In this document: in pieces, positions 1-5,655 of the stretch
Layout of the letters: every line of letters starts with the position of its first letter
Position numbering within the stretch: position 1 is the stretch's first letter
From: Lichenicola sp964249735
GTDB lineage: Bacteria > Pseudomonadota > Alphaproteobacteria > Acetobacterales > Acetobacteraceae
DNA length: 10,468 nt
NCBI GenBank assembly: GCA_964249735.1
Contig: CAXUDP010000126.1
Location: forward strand, 1 to 10,468
Reading direction: 5' to 3'
Made by a program: the position numbers and the translations under genes
The notes under the pieces: model-generated
Databases searched by the model: none
What the model was told of the DNA's origin: nothing
What the model saw: the letters and a program-made list of their open reading frames with translations, nothing else

Positions 1-109
1 CAAGGCGCATCAGGTCGTACTGCACGACCGGAACCGGTGCCGCGCCGTCGAGCGTCTGCCGGATCAAGTCCGGCCAGCAGAAGAAACCCGGGAAGGAGCC
101 GTGGATCAC
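1..109 (-). CDS. possible 5' part of an unrecognised gene running off the left edge
   Basis: A minus-strand frame is open from above position 200 to the left edge, so no stop is seen. From about position 109 leftward nearly all codons end in G or C (about 33 of 36), as in the real genes here. Further upstream the same frame loses this bias. The first candidate start is GTG at 109-107, giving a peptide beginning VIHGSFPGFFCWPDLIRQ; no Shine-Dalgarno sequence is visible before it. I do not recognise a family. A caution is that part of this frame is the hairpin-forming sequence at 58-74, which resembles alphaproteobacterial REP palindromes, so the frame could be repeat DNA or a gene remnant. Sequence to the left would settle it. 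Confidence 0.28.
   Translation of the reverse strand, partial: MIHGSFPGFFCWPDLIRQTLDGAAPVPVVQYDLMRL
58..74. repeat. REP-like inverted repeat
   Basis: GCCGGA-TCAAG-TCCGGC is a perfect 6-bp inverted repeat with a 5-base loop. The core 'ccggatcaagtccgg' matches my recollection of the small extragenic palindromes common in Alphaproteobacteria. It lies inside the possible partial gene on the minus strand. Only one copy of this exact form is in the window. Confidence 0.45.
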
Positions 110-270
110 CCGGTTTGTTTGCCCGGGCAGCGTACAGATCCGGTCCGCAGTCCCATCAGTGTTGGAAGATGCTGCTGCAGATCCTTTCCCGCACCGTTCG
201 TTGTTGTCCCGGCCTCGGCCGAGAGATGGTATGGTCGCCCGATTACCGCGCAAGCACCGGAATCGACTCC

Positions 271-1725
271 ATGCATCAGCCGCCCTTGTCCCGAGCTGCG
301 CGGCCGCGGGTCCGGCGCAACCCGTCGACCTTCCTGCGTCACATCGTCTACGCACTGCGTGGCGGCTTCCTCGTCCGCCCGATGGCGATCGCCGTCATCC
401 TGGGGCTGGCGGGCACCATCCTGTCCTCGCTTGAGGAAAGCTACCCCGTGCTCGCGGCCTGGGTTCCGTCCGTCCTGTTCCCCAGCCATGCGGATCCGCA
501 GATCGCGCAGGTCATCCTCGCCGGCATAGCGGCCTCGATCATGACCGTCGTGTCGATCGTCTTCGCCATCCTGCTGATGACGCTCACCCTGGCGTCGATG
601 CAGTTCTCGCCGCGCATCCTGGTCAGCTTCGTGCGGGACCGGACCACCCAGTGGACACTGGGGCTGTTCCTCGGCACCTTCGCCTACTGCCTGGGCGCGC
701 TGCCCGCCGCCCGCACCCTGCCGCACCCCTTCGCGCCGATCGCGACCACGGCCGGCGCGATGCTGCTGGCGCTGCTGTGCGTCGCCTGGCTGATCTTTTT
801 CATCCAGCACATCAGCCAGGCGATCAGCGTCAACCACATCGTCGATCGCATCGCCCGGGAAACCGAGGACATCATCGACGAGCTGATGCCGCACGGCCGG
901 AGCGACCACTACCGCGTGGCGCCTCCCGCCGTCGGGCCGCTCGACGCCGGGACGCAGGTGCTGAACGTCGTGTCGGGCTACATCCGGTTCGTCGACACGA
1001 CGAACCTGGTGGCCGTGGCGAAGGCGGCCGGGTTCCAGCTTCGCGTGCTGCGTCGGGTGGGCCACTTCGTGCCGGCCGGCGTCCCGCTTCTCGTGGTCAT
1101 CGGCAGGAGGCGTCTCCACGACAGCCTCGTCAGGGCGCTGCTCGCCGCCTTCGACATCGGCCCGATCCGGACGCTGCAGCAGGACGTCGAGTTCGGCGTC
1201 ATCCAGATCGTGGACATCGCGCTCAGGGCGATCTCGCCCGCGGTCAACGATCCCAGCACCGCCATCACCTGCATCGACCAGCTGAGCCGCATCCTCATCC
1301 GCTGGATCTCCCGCTACGGACCCGACGTGCTCCTGTCGGATCCTCCGCATGTGGTCCGCGTCGTCATGCCGGCGATCGAGGTCGATGGCCTGCTCGACAC
1401 CGCGTTCGAGCAGATCCGCCACTACGCGGTCGCCGACGTCGCGGTGAGCGCCCGCCTGCTCCGCGCGCTGGACGACGTCGCCAGCAGCACCAGCGATCCC
1501 GCCATGCACGAGCGCCTCTTCGTCCGGGCCCGCCGCGTGTACGAGGGTTGCCTCGGCCGCCTCGCCGGGGGTGATGTCGGGATCCTGCGCGAGCGTCTGG
1601 ATCTCCTGCAGAACCGCTTGGTCGGCGGCGGTGCTGCCTCCGCCGCCGATCGCCATCTCGACGCGCCGGATCAGGCGACGAGCCTGCAACGGGACGACTC
1701 CACGCTGAGGTACGGCCTGACGTGA
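271..1725 (+). CDS. DUF2254 family integral membrane protein
   Basis: Predicted inner-membrane protein of 484 residues; the family (DUF2254) has no established function. Four hydrophobic segments are clear at about residues 37-55, 81-108, 127-147 and 160-181, followed by a long soluble C-terminal part. Two family signatures are visible: QFSPRIL at 111-117, just after the second span, and ISPAVNDPSTA at 321-331, followed by a helix-rich stretch. I chose ATG 271 because the preceding in-frame residues (the frame is open from GTG 37) have low-complexity Arg/Ser/Pro composition and poor codon bias. A weak GGAA lies about 8 bases upstream of 271. ATG 226 and ATG 169 are possible but less likely starts. 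It appears monocistronic: the next plus-strand gene is 2.6 kb away. No promoter could be picked with confidence. The family assignment is solid; the role is unknown. Confidence 0.88.
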   Translation: MHQPPLSRAARPRVRRNPSTFLRHIVYALRGGFLVRPMAIAVILGLAGTILSSLEESYPVLAAWVPSVLFPSHADPQIAQVILAGIAASIMTVVSIVFAILLMTLTLASMQFSPRILVSFVRDRTTQWTLGLFLGTFAYCLGALPAARTLPHPFAPIATTAGAMLLALLCVAWLIFFIQHISQAISVNHIVDRIARETEDIIDELMPHGRSDHYRVAPPAVGPLDAGTQVLNVVSGYIRFVDTTNLVAVAKAAGFQLRVLRRVGHFVPAGVPLLVVIGRRRLHDSLVRALLAAFDIGPIRTLQQDVEFGVIQIVDIALRAISPAVNDPSTAITCIDQLSRILIRWISRYGPDVLLSDPPHVVRVVMPAIEVDGLLDTAFEQIRHYAVADVAVSARLLRALDDVASSTSDPAMHERLFVRARRVYEGCLGRLAGGDVGILRERLDLLQNRLVGGGAASAADRHLDAPDQATSLQRDDSTLRYGLT

Positions 1726-1812
1726 TGGGGTGACTGGTGCGCCCGCCGCGAGGGGAAGCGGTCGAGCAGGTCGCCGATCCGGTTCCGCAAACCCGGACAG
1801 GCTCCTGGAGCA

Positions 1813-1826
1813 TGATCGTTCGATCA
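1813..1826. repeat. inverted repeat abutting the 39-bp repeat
   Basis: TGATCG-TT-CGATCA is a perfect inverted repeat with 6-base arms. Its right arm is shared with the first five bases of the left copy of the 39-bp repeat. The right copy, at 5656-5694, does not have this extension. Confidence 0.4.
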
Positions 1827-1860
1827 CGCTCTGCCTTGCCGTTGGAAGAGCGGCATCTAG
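1822..1860 (+). repeat. 39-bp repeat, left copy
   Basis: This copy matches 5656-5694 at 33 of 39 positions in the same orientation without gaps. Internally CGCTCT (1827-1832) and AGAGCG (1847-1852) can pair as a 6-bp stem around a 14-base loop, with GAT/ATC (1822-1824 and 1855-1857) able to extend it. It starts 96 bases after the DUF2254 stop. It looks like a dispersed hairpin-forming intergenic element; I cannot name a family. Confidence 0.6.
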
Positions 1861-1881
1861 GACAGATCCCGACCAGGTGGA

Positions 1882-1897
1882 TCACCCGATCGGGTGA
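1882..1897. repeat. 16-base perfect palindrome (REP-like)
   Basis: TCACCCGATCGGGTGA equals its own reverse complement. It sits 22 bases after the left 39-bp repeat and may belong to a larger composite element. The TCACCCG...CGGGTGA arms resemble alphaproteobacterial extragenic palindromes (from memory). A protein operator is an alternative, but no gene starts nearby. Confidence 0.45.
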
Positions 1898-1985
1898 AGA
1901 CAGTCATCGGAACAACAAGCTGGAGCAGTTGAAGTGAACCCGGGCGAACGGAAAATGTCCTGGGTCCGGATGGAGAACAACGCCT

Positions 1986-2186
1986 TCACATCGGTTCCAG
2001 CACCGCCCCCAGGCTCAGGGCCGGCAGTACGGACAGCACGAACACGTCGTTCTTGACCGTGTCGATCGTCTTGCGCGACATCCCTACTCGGATCGCCGGC
2101 TCGGCCCGCATCAGGCCGTGGCGCGTCCGAGCCTCGCGCGACGTGCTGGCGAGGCGCCGGTTGGCGAGAAGCGGCTCATTCGCCAT
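1986..2186 (-). CDS. small hypothetical protein (66 aa), weakly supported
   Basis: The frame runs from ATG 2186 to TGA, with an in-frame stop just above (2214-2216). Codons are mostly G/C-ending throughout, most strikingly in the last 31 codons, which begin at an internal ATG at 2081. The peptide has a charged N-terminal half and a hydrophobic stretch near its C-terminus (DVFVLSVLPALSLGAVLEPM). No Shine-Dalgarno sequence is evident before either start. I recognise no family. It could be a real small membrane-associated protein, the tail of a decayed gene, or chance. It lies downstream of the SDR on the same strand, 141 bases after its stop, so read-through transcription is possible. Confidence 0.3.
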   Translation of the reverse strand: MANEPLLANRRLASTSREARTRHGLMRAEPAIRVGMSRKTIDTVKNDVFVLSVLPALSLGAVLEPM

Positions 2187-2259
2187 CCGGCGCCGCTCGA
2201 CGTTCGCCGATGATCAGGCTCGACTGCGGCGTCAGGCAGCCAACCCGGTTGCGAGGGCG

Positions 2260-2277
2260 GCCATGCCGGTTCATGGC
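2260..2277 (-). terminator. possible transcription-end hairpin after the SDR gene
   Basis: GCCATG-N6-CATGGC forms a perfect 6-bp stem with a 6-base loop, about 50 bases beyond the SDR stop on the minus strand. There is no following T-run, so it is at best a weak intrinsic terminator or an RNA-stabilising end; Rho-dependent termination is equally possible. Confidence 0.25.
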
Positions 2278-2287
2278 GCGGATGCCG

Positions 2288-2299
2288 GCGTGATCACGC
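2288..2299. repeat. 12-base perfect palindrome
   Basis: GCGTGATCACGC is self-complementary and lies 28 bases beyond the SDR stop, just before the 2260-2277 hairpin in the direction of SDR transcription. It may add to a termination or stabilising structure; its function is unknown. Confidence 0.3.
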
Positions 2300-2327
2300 G
2301 ACAGCCTCCCCGACACCCCATCGACGA

Positions 2328-3266
2328 TCAGGCAGGCATGAACCGCTGGATCGCCGCGTAGGCGTTGTCCTGGTAGTCGGCCCGCGCAAGCTCCGGCAGG
2401 ATCGTGCTCTGGTCGACCACGGGGCCGGTGAGCGCATCCGCTCGGCTCGCGTAGAAGACGCCGCTCTTCAGCTCGGGGTCGTCGAGAGCCCTGACCAGCC
2501 GCGCCGCACCTTTCTCCACGGGCTGGACGATGCCCAGCATGGGCATCACGACGGGCATGAGGAGATGCCTCATCAGCAGCCGCAACGGTGCCGGAAGATC
2601 GCGCCCGACGTCGGTGCCCGAGGTGTTCCCGGGGCTCATAGTGATGAAGCGCAGGTCGGGATGACGCCGCGCCACCGATGCCAGCCAAAGCGCGGCGACC
2701 AGCTTGACCTGCCCGTAGGCCAGGGTGCCGCTCGGCTTCCGGTCGCGGAAGTAGGAGCCGTCGCAGAAGGCGGCGAACTCCTCCACCGAGCCGGTCTTCA
2801 GCTCGGGCCGCTTCATCCCGAGCTTGGGCACGCCGCGAGCCGCCTCGCTGCCGGCCAGCACCGCCGATCGCCCGAGCTTGCCAGCCCCGAGCAGTCCGTC
2901 GAGCAGGGCGACGTGGCCGAGGACGTTGGAGGCGAAGATGTCGGTGACGCCGTTCGTGGTCACGGCCAGGGGTATCTTGCCGCCGGTGCCGCCCGCGTTC
3001 ATCACCAGGTCGTCGACCGGTTCCGCCAGGACCGCCAGCGCGGCCGCGACCGACGCCAGATCGGACACGTCCAGCACCACGAGCTCGAAGATGGCCTTGC
3101 CCGTGACGGCCTGCAGCTCGGCCCGGGCAATACCCGCCTTGGCCGGGTTGCGGCAGGCCAGGTAGATCCGGCGATATCGACCGGTCATGGCCAGCTGCCT
3201 GGCGACCTCCTTGCCGATCCCGGCATTGGCGCCGGTGATCAGCGCGATCCTTGTCGACGAGGACAT
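2328..3266 (-). CDS. short-chain dehydrogenase/reductase (SDR), second gene of the dehalogenase operon
   Basis: A 312-residue NAD(P)-dependent oxidoreductase of the SDR superfamily, cytosolic. Visible motifs are the Rossmann glycine motif TGANAGIG at 11-18, the LDVSD adenine-binding segment at 65-69, NAG at 90-92, catalytic Ser140, Tyr184 and Lys188 in YGQVK, and PG at 212-213. Arg39 after the second strand suggests NADP(H) preference. The length and the TGANAGIG form resemble retinol-dehydrogenase or protochlorophyllide-reductase-like SDRs (about 300 residues) more than the usual 250-residue classical forms. ATG 3266 was chosen because the Rossmann strand starts right after it and GAGG lies about 9 bases upstream; the open frame further upstream overlaps the dehalogenase. 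It lies 11 bases after the dehalogenase stop, so the two are co-transcribed. The substrate is not deducible; the dehalogenase product (an alcohol) or a derived carbonyl is a reasonable guess. Confidence 0.87.
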   Translation of the reverse strand: MSSSTRIALITGANAGIGKEVARQLAMTGRYRRIYLACRNPAKAGIARAELQAVTGKAIFELVVLDVSDLASVAAALAVLAEPVDDLVMNAGGTGGKIPLAVTTNGVTDIFASNVLGHVALLDGLLGAGKLGRSAVLAGSEAARGVPKLGMKRPELKTGSVEEFAAFCDGSYFRDRKPSGTLAYGQVKLVAALWLASVARRHPDLRFITMSPGNTSGTDVGRDLPAPLRLLMRHLLMPVVMPMLGIVQPVEKGAARLVRALDDPELKSGVFYASRADALTGPVVDQSTILPELARADYQDNAYAAIQRFMPA

Positions 3267-3277
3267 CCGACGCCGCC

Positions 3278-4162
3278 TCAGCGCCGAAGGGTTTGAACGA
3301 ATGCCGCGACCGCGGCTCCGATCTCGGGGCCGCTGGTTTCCTGGAGGAAGTGGCCACCCTCGACCCGGACCTCGGTCTGGTTCCTGAGCGCCTCGCAGAA
3401 GGCGGCGAACCGTCCGTTCGCGATGAAGCCGGGGTTTCCCCTGACCCAAAGCTTGGGCATCTCGCTGTCCTTGAGCCACGCCGAGAACGCGCGGACGGCC
3501 TGGTCGACATCGGCTGGCGAACCATCGATGGCGATCTGCCGCGGCCAGCTCAGCGTCGGTCGTCGATCCTCCCTTGCGGCGGCGAACGGGCGGCGGTATT
3601 CCGCCTTGTCGGCCTCGGACAGGGTTTCCTTCTCCGCGTCGATCAGGAACGCTTCCACGAAGACGTTGCCCCGCAGCACCATCTCCTCGCCCGCCGCCGA
3701 ACGGAACGCCTCGAAGGTGCGCCGGACCTCGTCGGTCGGGAAGTCGCTCCAGGTGAGCGGCAACGGCGCCGCGTCCATGTAGACTATGCCCTGGACCCGG
3801 TCGGCGTGGTGGCAGGCCCAGTCGAAGCCGAGCGTCGCGCCCCAGTCGTGGATCACCAGCACGACGTCGCGGTCGAGGCCCAGCTCCTCCCAGAGCGCGA
3901 ACAGGAAGTCACGCTGCTCCCGGTAGGTGTACCGGTCAGGTCCCGAGTCCGGCAGCTTATCGGAATCGCCCATGCCGATCAGGTCGCAGGCGATCAGTCG
4001 GCCGAGACCGACGCAGGCCGGCATGACCTTGCGCCAAAGGTAGGAGCTCGTCGGGTTGCCGTGCTGGAAGACGATCGGCGCGCCCTCGCCCTCGTCGATA
4101 TAGGCCATCCTGCGGCTCTTGATCTCGATGAACTTCTTGGTCGCGAAGAAGCCGACGTTCAT
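3278..4162 (-). CDS. haloalkane dehalogenase, LinB-like (HLD-II type alpha/beta hydrolase)
   Basis: A 294-residue alpha/beta hydrolase expected to cleave carbon-halogen bonds to alcohol plus halide in the cytoplasm. It can be lined up with LinB (296 aa, from memory) almost end to end. Asn36 in HGNPTS and Trp107 would bind halide, Asp106 in HDWGAT is the nucleophile, and His271 in GGHFLQE is the base. The catalytic acid of HLD-II enzymes is a Glu after strand 6 (LinB E132); the aligned residue here is Asp130 in VYMDAA. In the cap, the residues lining LinB's tunnel around L177 are replaced by a polar stretch (175-180, DAEKET), so substrate range probably differs from LinB. ATG 4162 has a perfect AGGAGG five bases upstream. 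It is first in an operon with the SDR and diverges from a TetR regulator. Dehalogenase fold is certain; actual dehalogenase activity is likely but unproven, because related hydrolases and Renilla luciferase share this scaffold. Confidence 0.88.
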   Translation of the reverse strand: MNVGFFATKKFIEIKSRRMAYIDEGEGAPIVFQHGNPTSSYLWRKVMPACVGLGRLIACDLIGMGDSDKLPDSGPDRYTYREQRDFLFALWEELGLDRDVVLVIHDWGATLGFDWACHHADRVQGIVYMDAAPLPLTWSDFPTDEVRRTFEAFRSAAGEEMVLRGNVFVEAFLIDAEKETLSEADKAEYRRPFAAAREDRRPTLSWPRQIAIDGSPADVDQAVRAFSAWLKDSEMPKLWVRGNPGFIANGRFAAFCEALRNQTEVRVEGGHFLQETSGPEIGAAVAAFVQTLRR

Positions 4163-4167
4163 CCGAG

Positions 4168-4173
4168 CCTCCT
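4168..4173 (-). promoter_or_regulatory. strong ribosome binding site of the dehalogenase gene
   Basis: AGGAGG on the minus strand, 5 bases before ATG 4162. It is the best Shine-Dalgarno match in the window and fixes the dehalogenase start, suggesting efficient translation when the operon is transcribed. Confidence 0.8.
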
Positions 4174-4229
4174 GATCTCATCCTCAAGCGGAACGGAAGC
4201 CATGCTTCGGCCCGCTTGTATCGAACTGG

Positions 4230-4247
4230 AGTGGTTGCTAAACTACT
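4230..4247. promoter_or_regulatory. candidate TetR operator between the divergent operons
   Basis: AGTGGTT-GCTA-AACTACT is an 18-base palindrome with 6 of 7 arm positions paired. It lies in the relatively AT-rich middle of the 142-base gap between the dehalogenase and TetR genes, and it overlaps the likely promoter elements of both. TetR-family repressors commonly bind such sites in their own divergent promoter, so it would let one protein control both directions. Its assignment is inferred from position and symmetry. Confidence 0.5.
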
Positions 4248-4262
4248 ACAGGCACGTGTCAA
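4235..4262 (-). promoter_or_regulatory. candidate sigma70-type promoter for dehalogenase-SDR operon
   Basis: On the minus strand a perfect -35 hexamer TTGACA (4262-4257) is followed, after 16 bases, by TAGCAA (4240-4235) as a modest -10. The -10 lies inside the 18-base palindrome, so a bound repressor would block RNA polymerase. Confidence 0.45.
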
Positions 4263-4263
4263 T
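4235..4263 (+). promoter_or_regulatory. candidate weak promoter for the TetR-TfoX operon
   Basis: TTGCTA (4235-4240) and GTCAAT (4258-4263) are separated by 17 bases on the plus strand. Both match the consensus only partly (4/6 and 3/6). The -35 lies inside the palindrome, which would give autoregulation. Confidence 0.28.
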
Positions 4264-4304
4264 CTGTTTTTGATCTTTCACTCAAGAAAGCGGCGCATCC
4301 AGCC

Positions 4305-4928
4305 ATGGGACGGCCTAGAAGCTTCGACGTGGAGGAGGCGGTCGCCGCTGCCACCAGGCTGTTCTGGCGCGGCTACGACAGGACGTCGCTCACCGATCTC
4401 ACCAGCGCCCTGGGCATCGCGCCCGCCAGCTTCTACTTCGCCTTCGGCAGCAAGGAGGCGCTGTTCCGTCAGGTGGTGGACCGCTACCTGTCCGCGCTCG
4501 AGGAAGCGTTCGAGGCGGCCTTCCGGTCCGCCACGCCCCGCGACGCGGTAGAGGCGCTGCTTCGCGGCTATGTCGACGTGGTGACCGACCCCGAGCACGC
4601 GCCAGGCTGTCTCGTCGTCAACAGCTCGCCTTCCGCCGAGGCGAGCGACGCGTTGCGTCGATGGCTCGCAGCGCATCGGGAGGCGCTGCGGCGGAGGCTG
4701 GAAGAACGTTTGTCGGGGGACTGGGCGGATTCCGGATTCCTGGCCGAAGCCGATCCTGCAGGGGTGGCTCGCTTCGTTGCCACCTTGGCAGGCGGAATAG
4801 CCGTCGAGGCTCAGTCGGGGGCGACGCGTCAGCAACTCTACGACGCGATCGGACTCGCGATGAGGGTGTTCCCGAAGCAGGCCGCACGGTCATCGAATGG
4901 CGATCCGCTTCACGTCGGACCGGGATGA
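4305..4928 (+). CDS. TetR/AcrR family transcriptional regulator
   Basis: A 207-residue DNA-binding regulator. The N-terminal domain (about 5-60) is a typical TetR helix-turn-helix, with the recognition region at about 30-47 and the family-typical FYFAFGSKEALF segment at 43-54. The C-terminal ligand and dimer domain is helical. It contains GCLVVN at 101-106, with Cys102 placed like the 'GCL' cysteine of NemR-type repressors, which in NemR senses electrophiles and reactive chlorine (from memory; function here is inference). ATG 4305 is the start because the conserved GRPR lead follows it; the Shine-Dalgarno sequence is weak. It diverges from the dehalogenase-SDR operon with a shared operator-like palindrome, so that operon is the most likely target, together with itself. 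The TfoX-like gene follows 6 bases after its stop and is probably co-transcribed. Confidence 0.9.
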   Translation: MGRPRSFDVEEAVAAATRLFWRGYDRTSLTDLTSALGIAPASFYFAFGSKEALFRQVVDRYLSALEEAFEAAFRSATPRDAVEALLRGYVDVVTDPEHAPGCLVVNSSPSAEASDALRRWLAAHREALRRRLEERLSGDWADSGFLAEADPAGVARFVATLAGGIAVEAQSGATRQQLYDAIGLAMRVFPKQAARSSNGDPLHVGPG

Positions 4929-4934
4929 GCAGGC

Positions 4935-5306
4935 ATGAGCGATGAGGACCTGGAAGGCATCTTCGAGGCACTCGGACCCGTCACGATCCGACGCATGTTC
5001 GGCGGGAAGGGCATCTATTTCCGCGGTGTCATCATCGCCATCGATTATGACGACGAGCTGCGGCTCAAGGCAGACCTTGTCAGCGAGCCGGATTTCAAGG
5101 CTGCCGAGGCGACCCAGTGGGCCTATGAGGGGCGCCGCGGTACGACCATGATGCCGTACTGGTCCGTTCCGCACGAGGCGTTCGACAACACGGAGCTGAT
5201 GGCTCGTTGGCTGCGCCGCGCCTACGAAGCGGGGCTTCGCACCCAGGTTGCCAAGGCACCCGGGATCCGGAAGAAGAAGCGGCTTCGCGTCAGGCCTTCC
5301 TCTTGA
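4935..5306 (+). CDS. TfoX/Sxy N-terminal domain protein
   Basis: A 123-residue cytosolic protein consisting of a single TfoX N-terminal domain. The family hallmarks are RRMFGGKGIYFRG at 19-31 and the MPYWSVPHEAFDN block at 73-85, followed by a WLRRAYEAG helix at 92-100 and a basic tail (KKKRLRVR, 113-120). It lacks the TfoX C-terminal domain found in competence regulators such as Sxy, so it should not be called a competence activator. Stand-alone versions are common in Alphaproteobacteria and their role is unknown. ATG 4935 follows the TetR stop by 6 bases, with a weak GAGCAGG upstream overlapping the TetR stop region, implying translational coupling. The association with TetR suggests a function linked to the dehalogenase module, but this is only positional. 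Confidence 0.82.
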   Translation: MSDEDLEGIFEALGPVTIRRMFGGKGIYFRGVIIAIDYDDELRLKADLVSEPDFKAAEATQWAYEGRRGTTMMPYWSVPHEAFDNTELMARWLRRAYEAGLRTQVAKAPGIRKKKRLRVRPSS

Positions 5307-5655
5307 TGAAGAAAGACAGGGGCCGGCTCTGCAAGCGCCTTGCCGCTCATGGTCTCGGGAAACGACCGGGTTCTGCCGCGCGAAAGCCAGTCGTCGGGAT
5401 GAGTGTCCGGATGCCGGGTGACGGTCGACGAACGAGCGGCGGGGATGGGATGGCTTCCTCCCACGACGGTTCATGCCGCCGCAGGCGAAATCCGAAGGCG
5501 GCGCAGATGCTGGGGGCGTCTTCCACCGGCGCGGTGTCGGAGGTCTCGATCTCCACCTCGGACGCTCAGGACGATTGCAAATGGGGAACCCACGGATGGC
5601 GCTCGTCTACGCCGTGTTCTTCACCGGGATGATCGCGTCGGACGCCAGGGACCTT
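5307..5655. other. intergenic stretch without a convincing gene
   Basis: After the TfoX stop, about 350 bases contain open frames on both strands, but none has a recognisable domain. The longest plausible one (ATG overlapping the TfoX stop, to 5632) has a low share of G/C-ending codons and Arg/Ser/Gly-rich composition, unlike neighbouring genes. TfoX and the LytTR regulator converge here. I see no hairpin followed by a T-run. The stretch ends in the right copy of the 39-bp repeat. Confidence 0.6.

Larger units (their letters stand above)
1726..2327. other. gene-poor, palindrome-rich intergenic region
   Basis: Between the DUF2254 stop and the SDR stop there are about 600 bases with no recognisable protein family. 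The stretch holds a 14-base inverted repeat, one copy of the 39-bp repeat, a 16-base perfect palindrome, a 6-bp hairpin, a 12-base perfect palindrome, and one weakly supported small reading frame on the minus strand. The two flanking genes converge here, so both must terminate in this stretch, yet no hairpin is followed by a T-run. Confidence 0.7.

Noticed and set aside
137..187. Possible third copy of the 39-bp repeat around GTTGGAAGA at 161-169
   Set aside because: Only nine consecutive bases match; the spacing to the upstream GATC and the flanking bases do not fit.
106..1827. 573-codon open frame on the minus strand opposite the DUF2254 gene
   Set aside because: Composition is Asp/Arg/Gly/His-rich with no domain, and it mirrors the G/C-ending codons of the real gene on the other strand.
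2260..2299. Classical intrinsic terminator after the SDR gene
   Set aside because: Hairpins exist but neither is followed by a T-run, so only a weak terminator call was kept.
2176..3525. 449-codon minus-strand frame overlapping the SDR
   Set aside because: It is in a different frame from the clear SDR motifs, Arg/Gly/Ser-rich, and without any domain.
3278..4162. Assigning the symbol linB to the dehalogenase
   Set aside because: The overall match is strong, but the catalytic acid and cap tunnel residues differ, so lindane-pathway function is not supported.
4935..5306. Naming the TfoX-domain protein a competence regulator
   Set aside because: It lacks the TfoX C-terminal domain, and nothing nearby concerns DNA uptake.
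5306..5632. Possible gene starting at an ATG that overlaps the TfoX stop
   Set aside because: The share of G/C-ending codons is about 60% in its first 30 codons, lower than neighbouring genes; Arg/Ser/Gly-rich; no recognisable motif.
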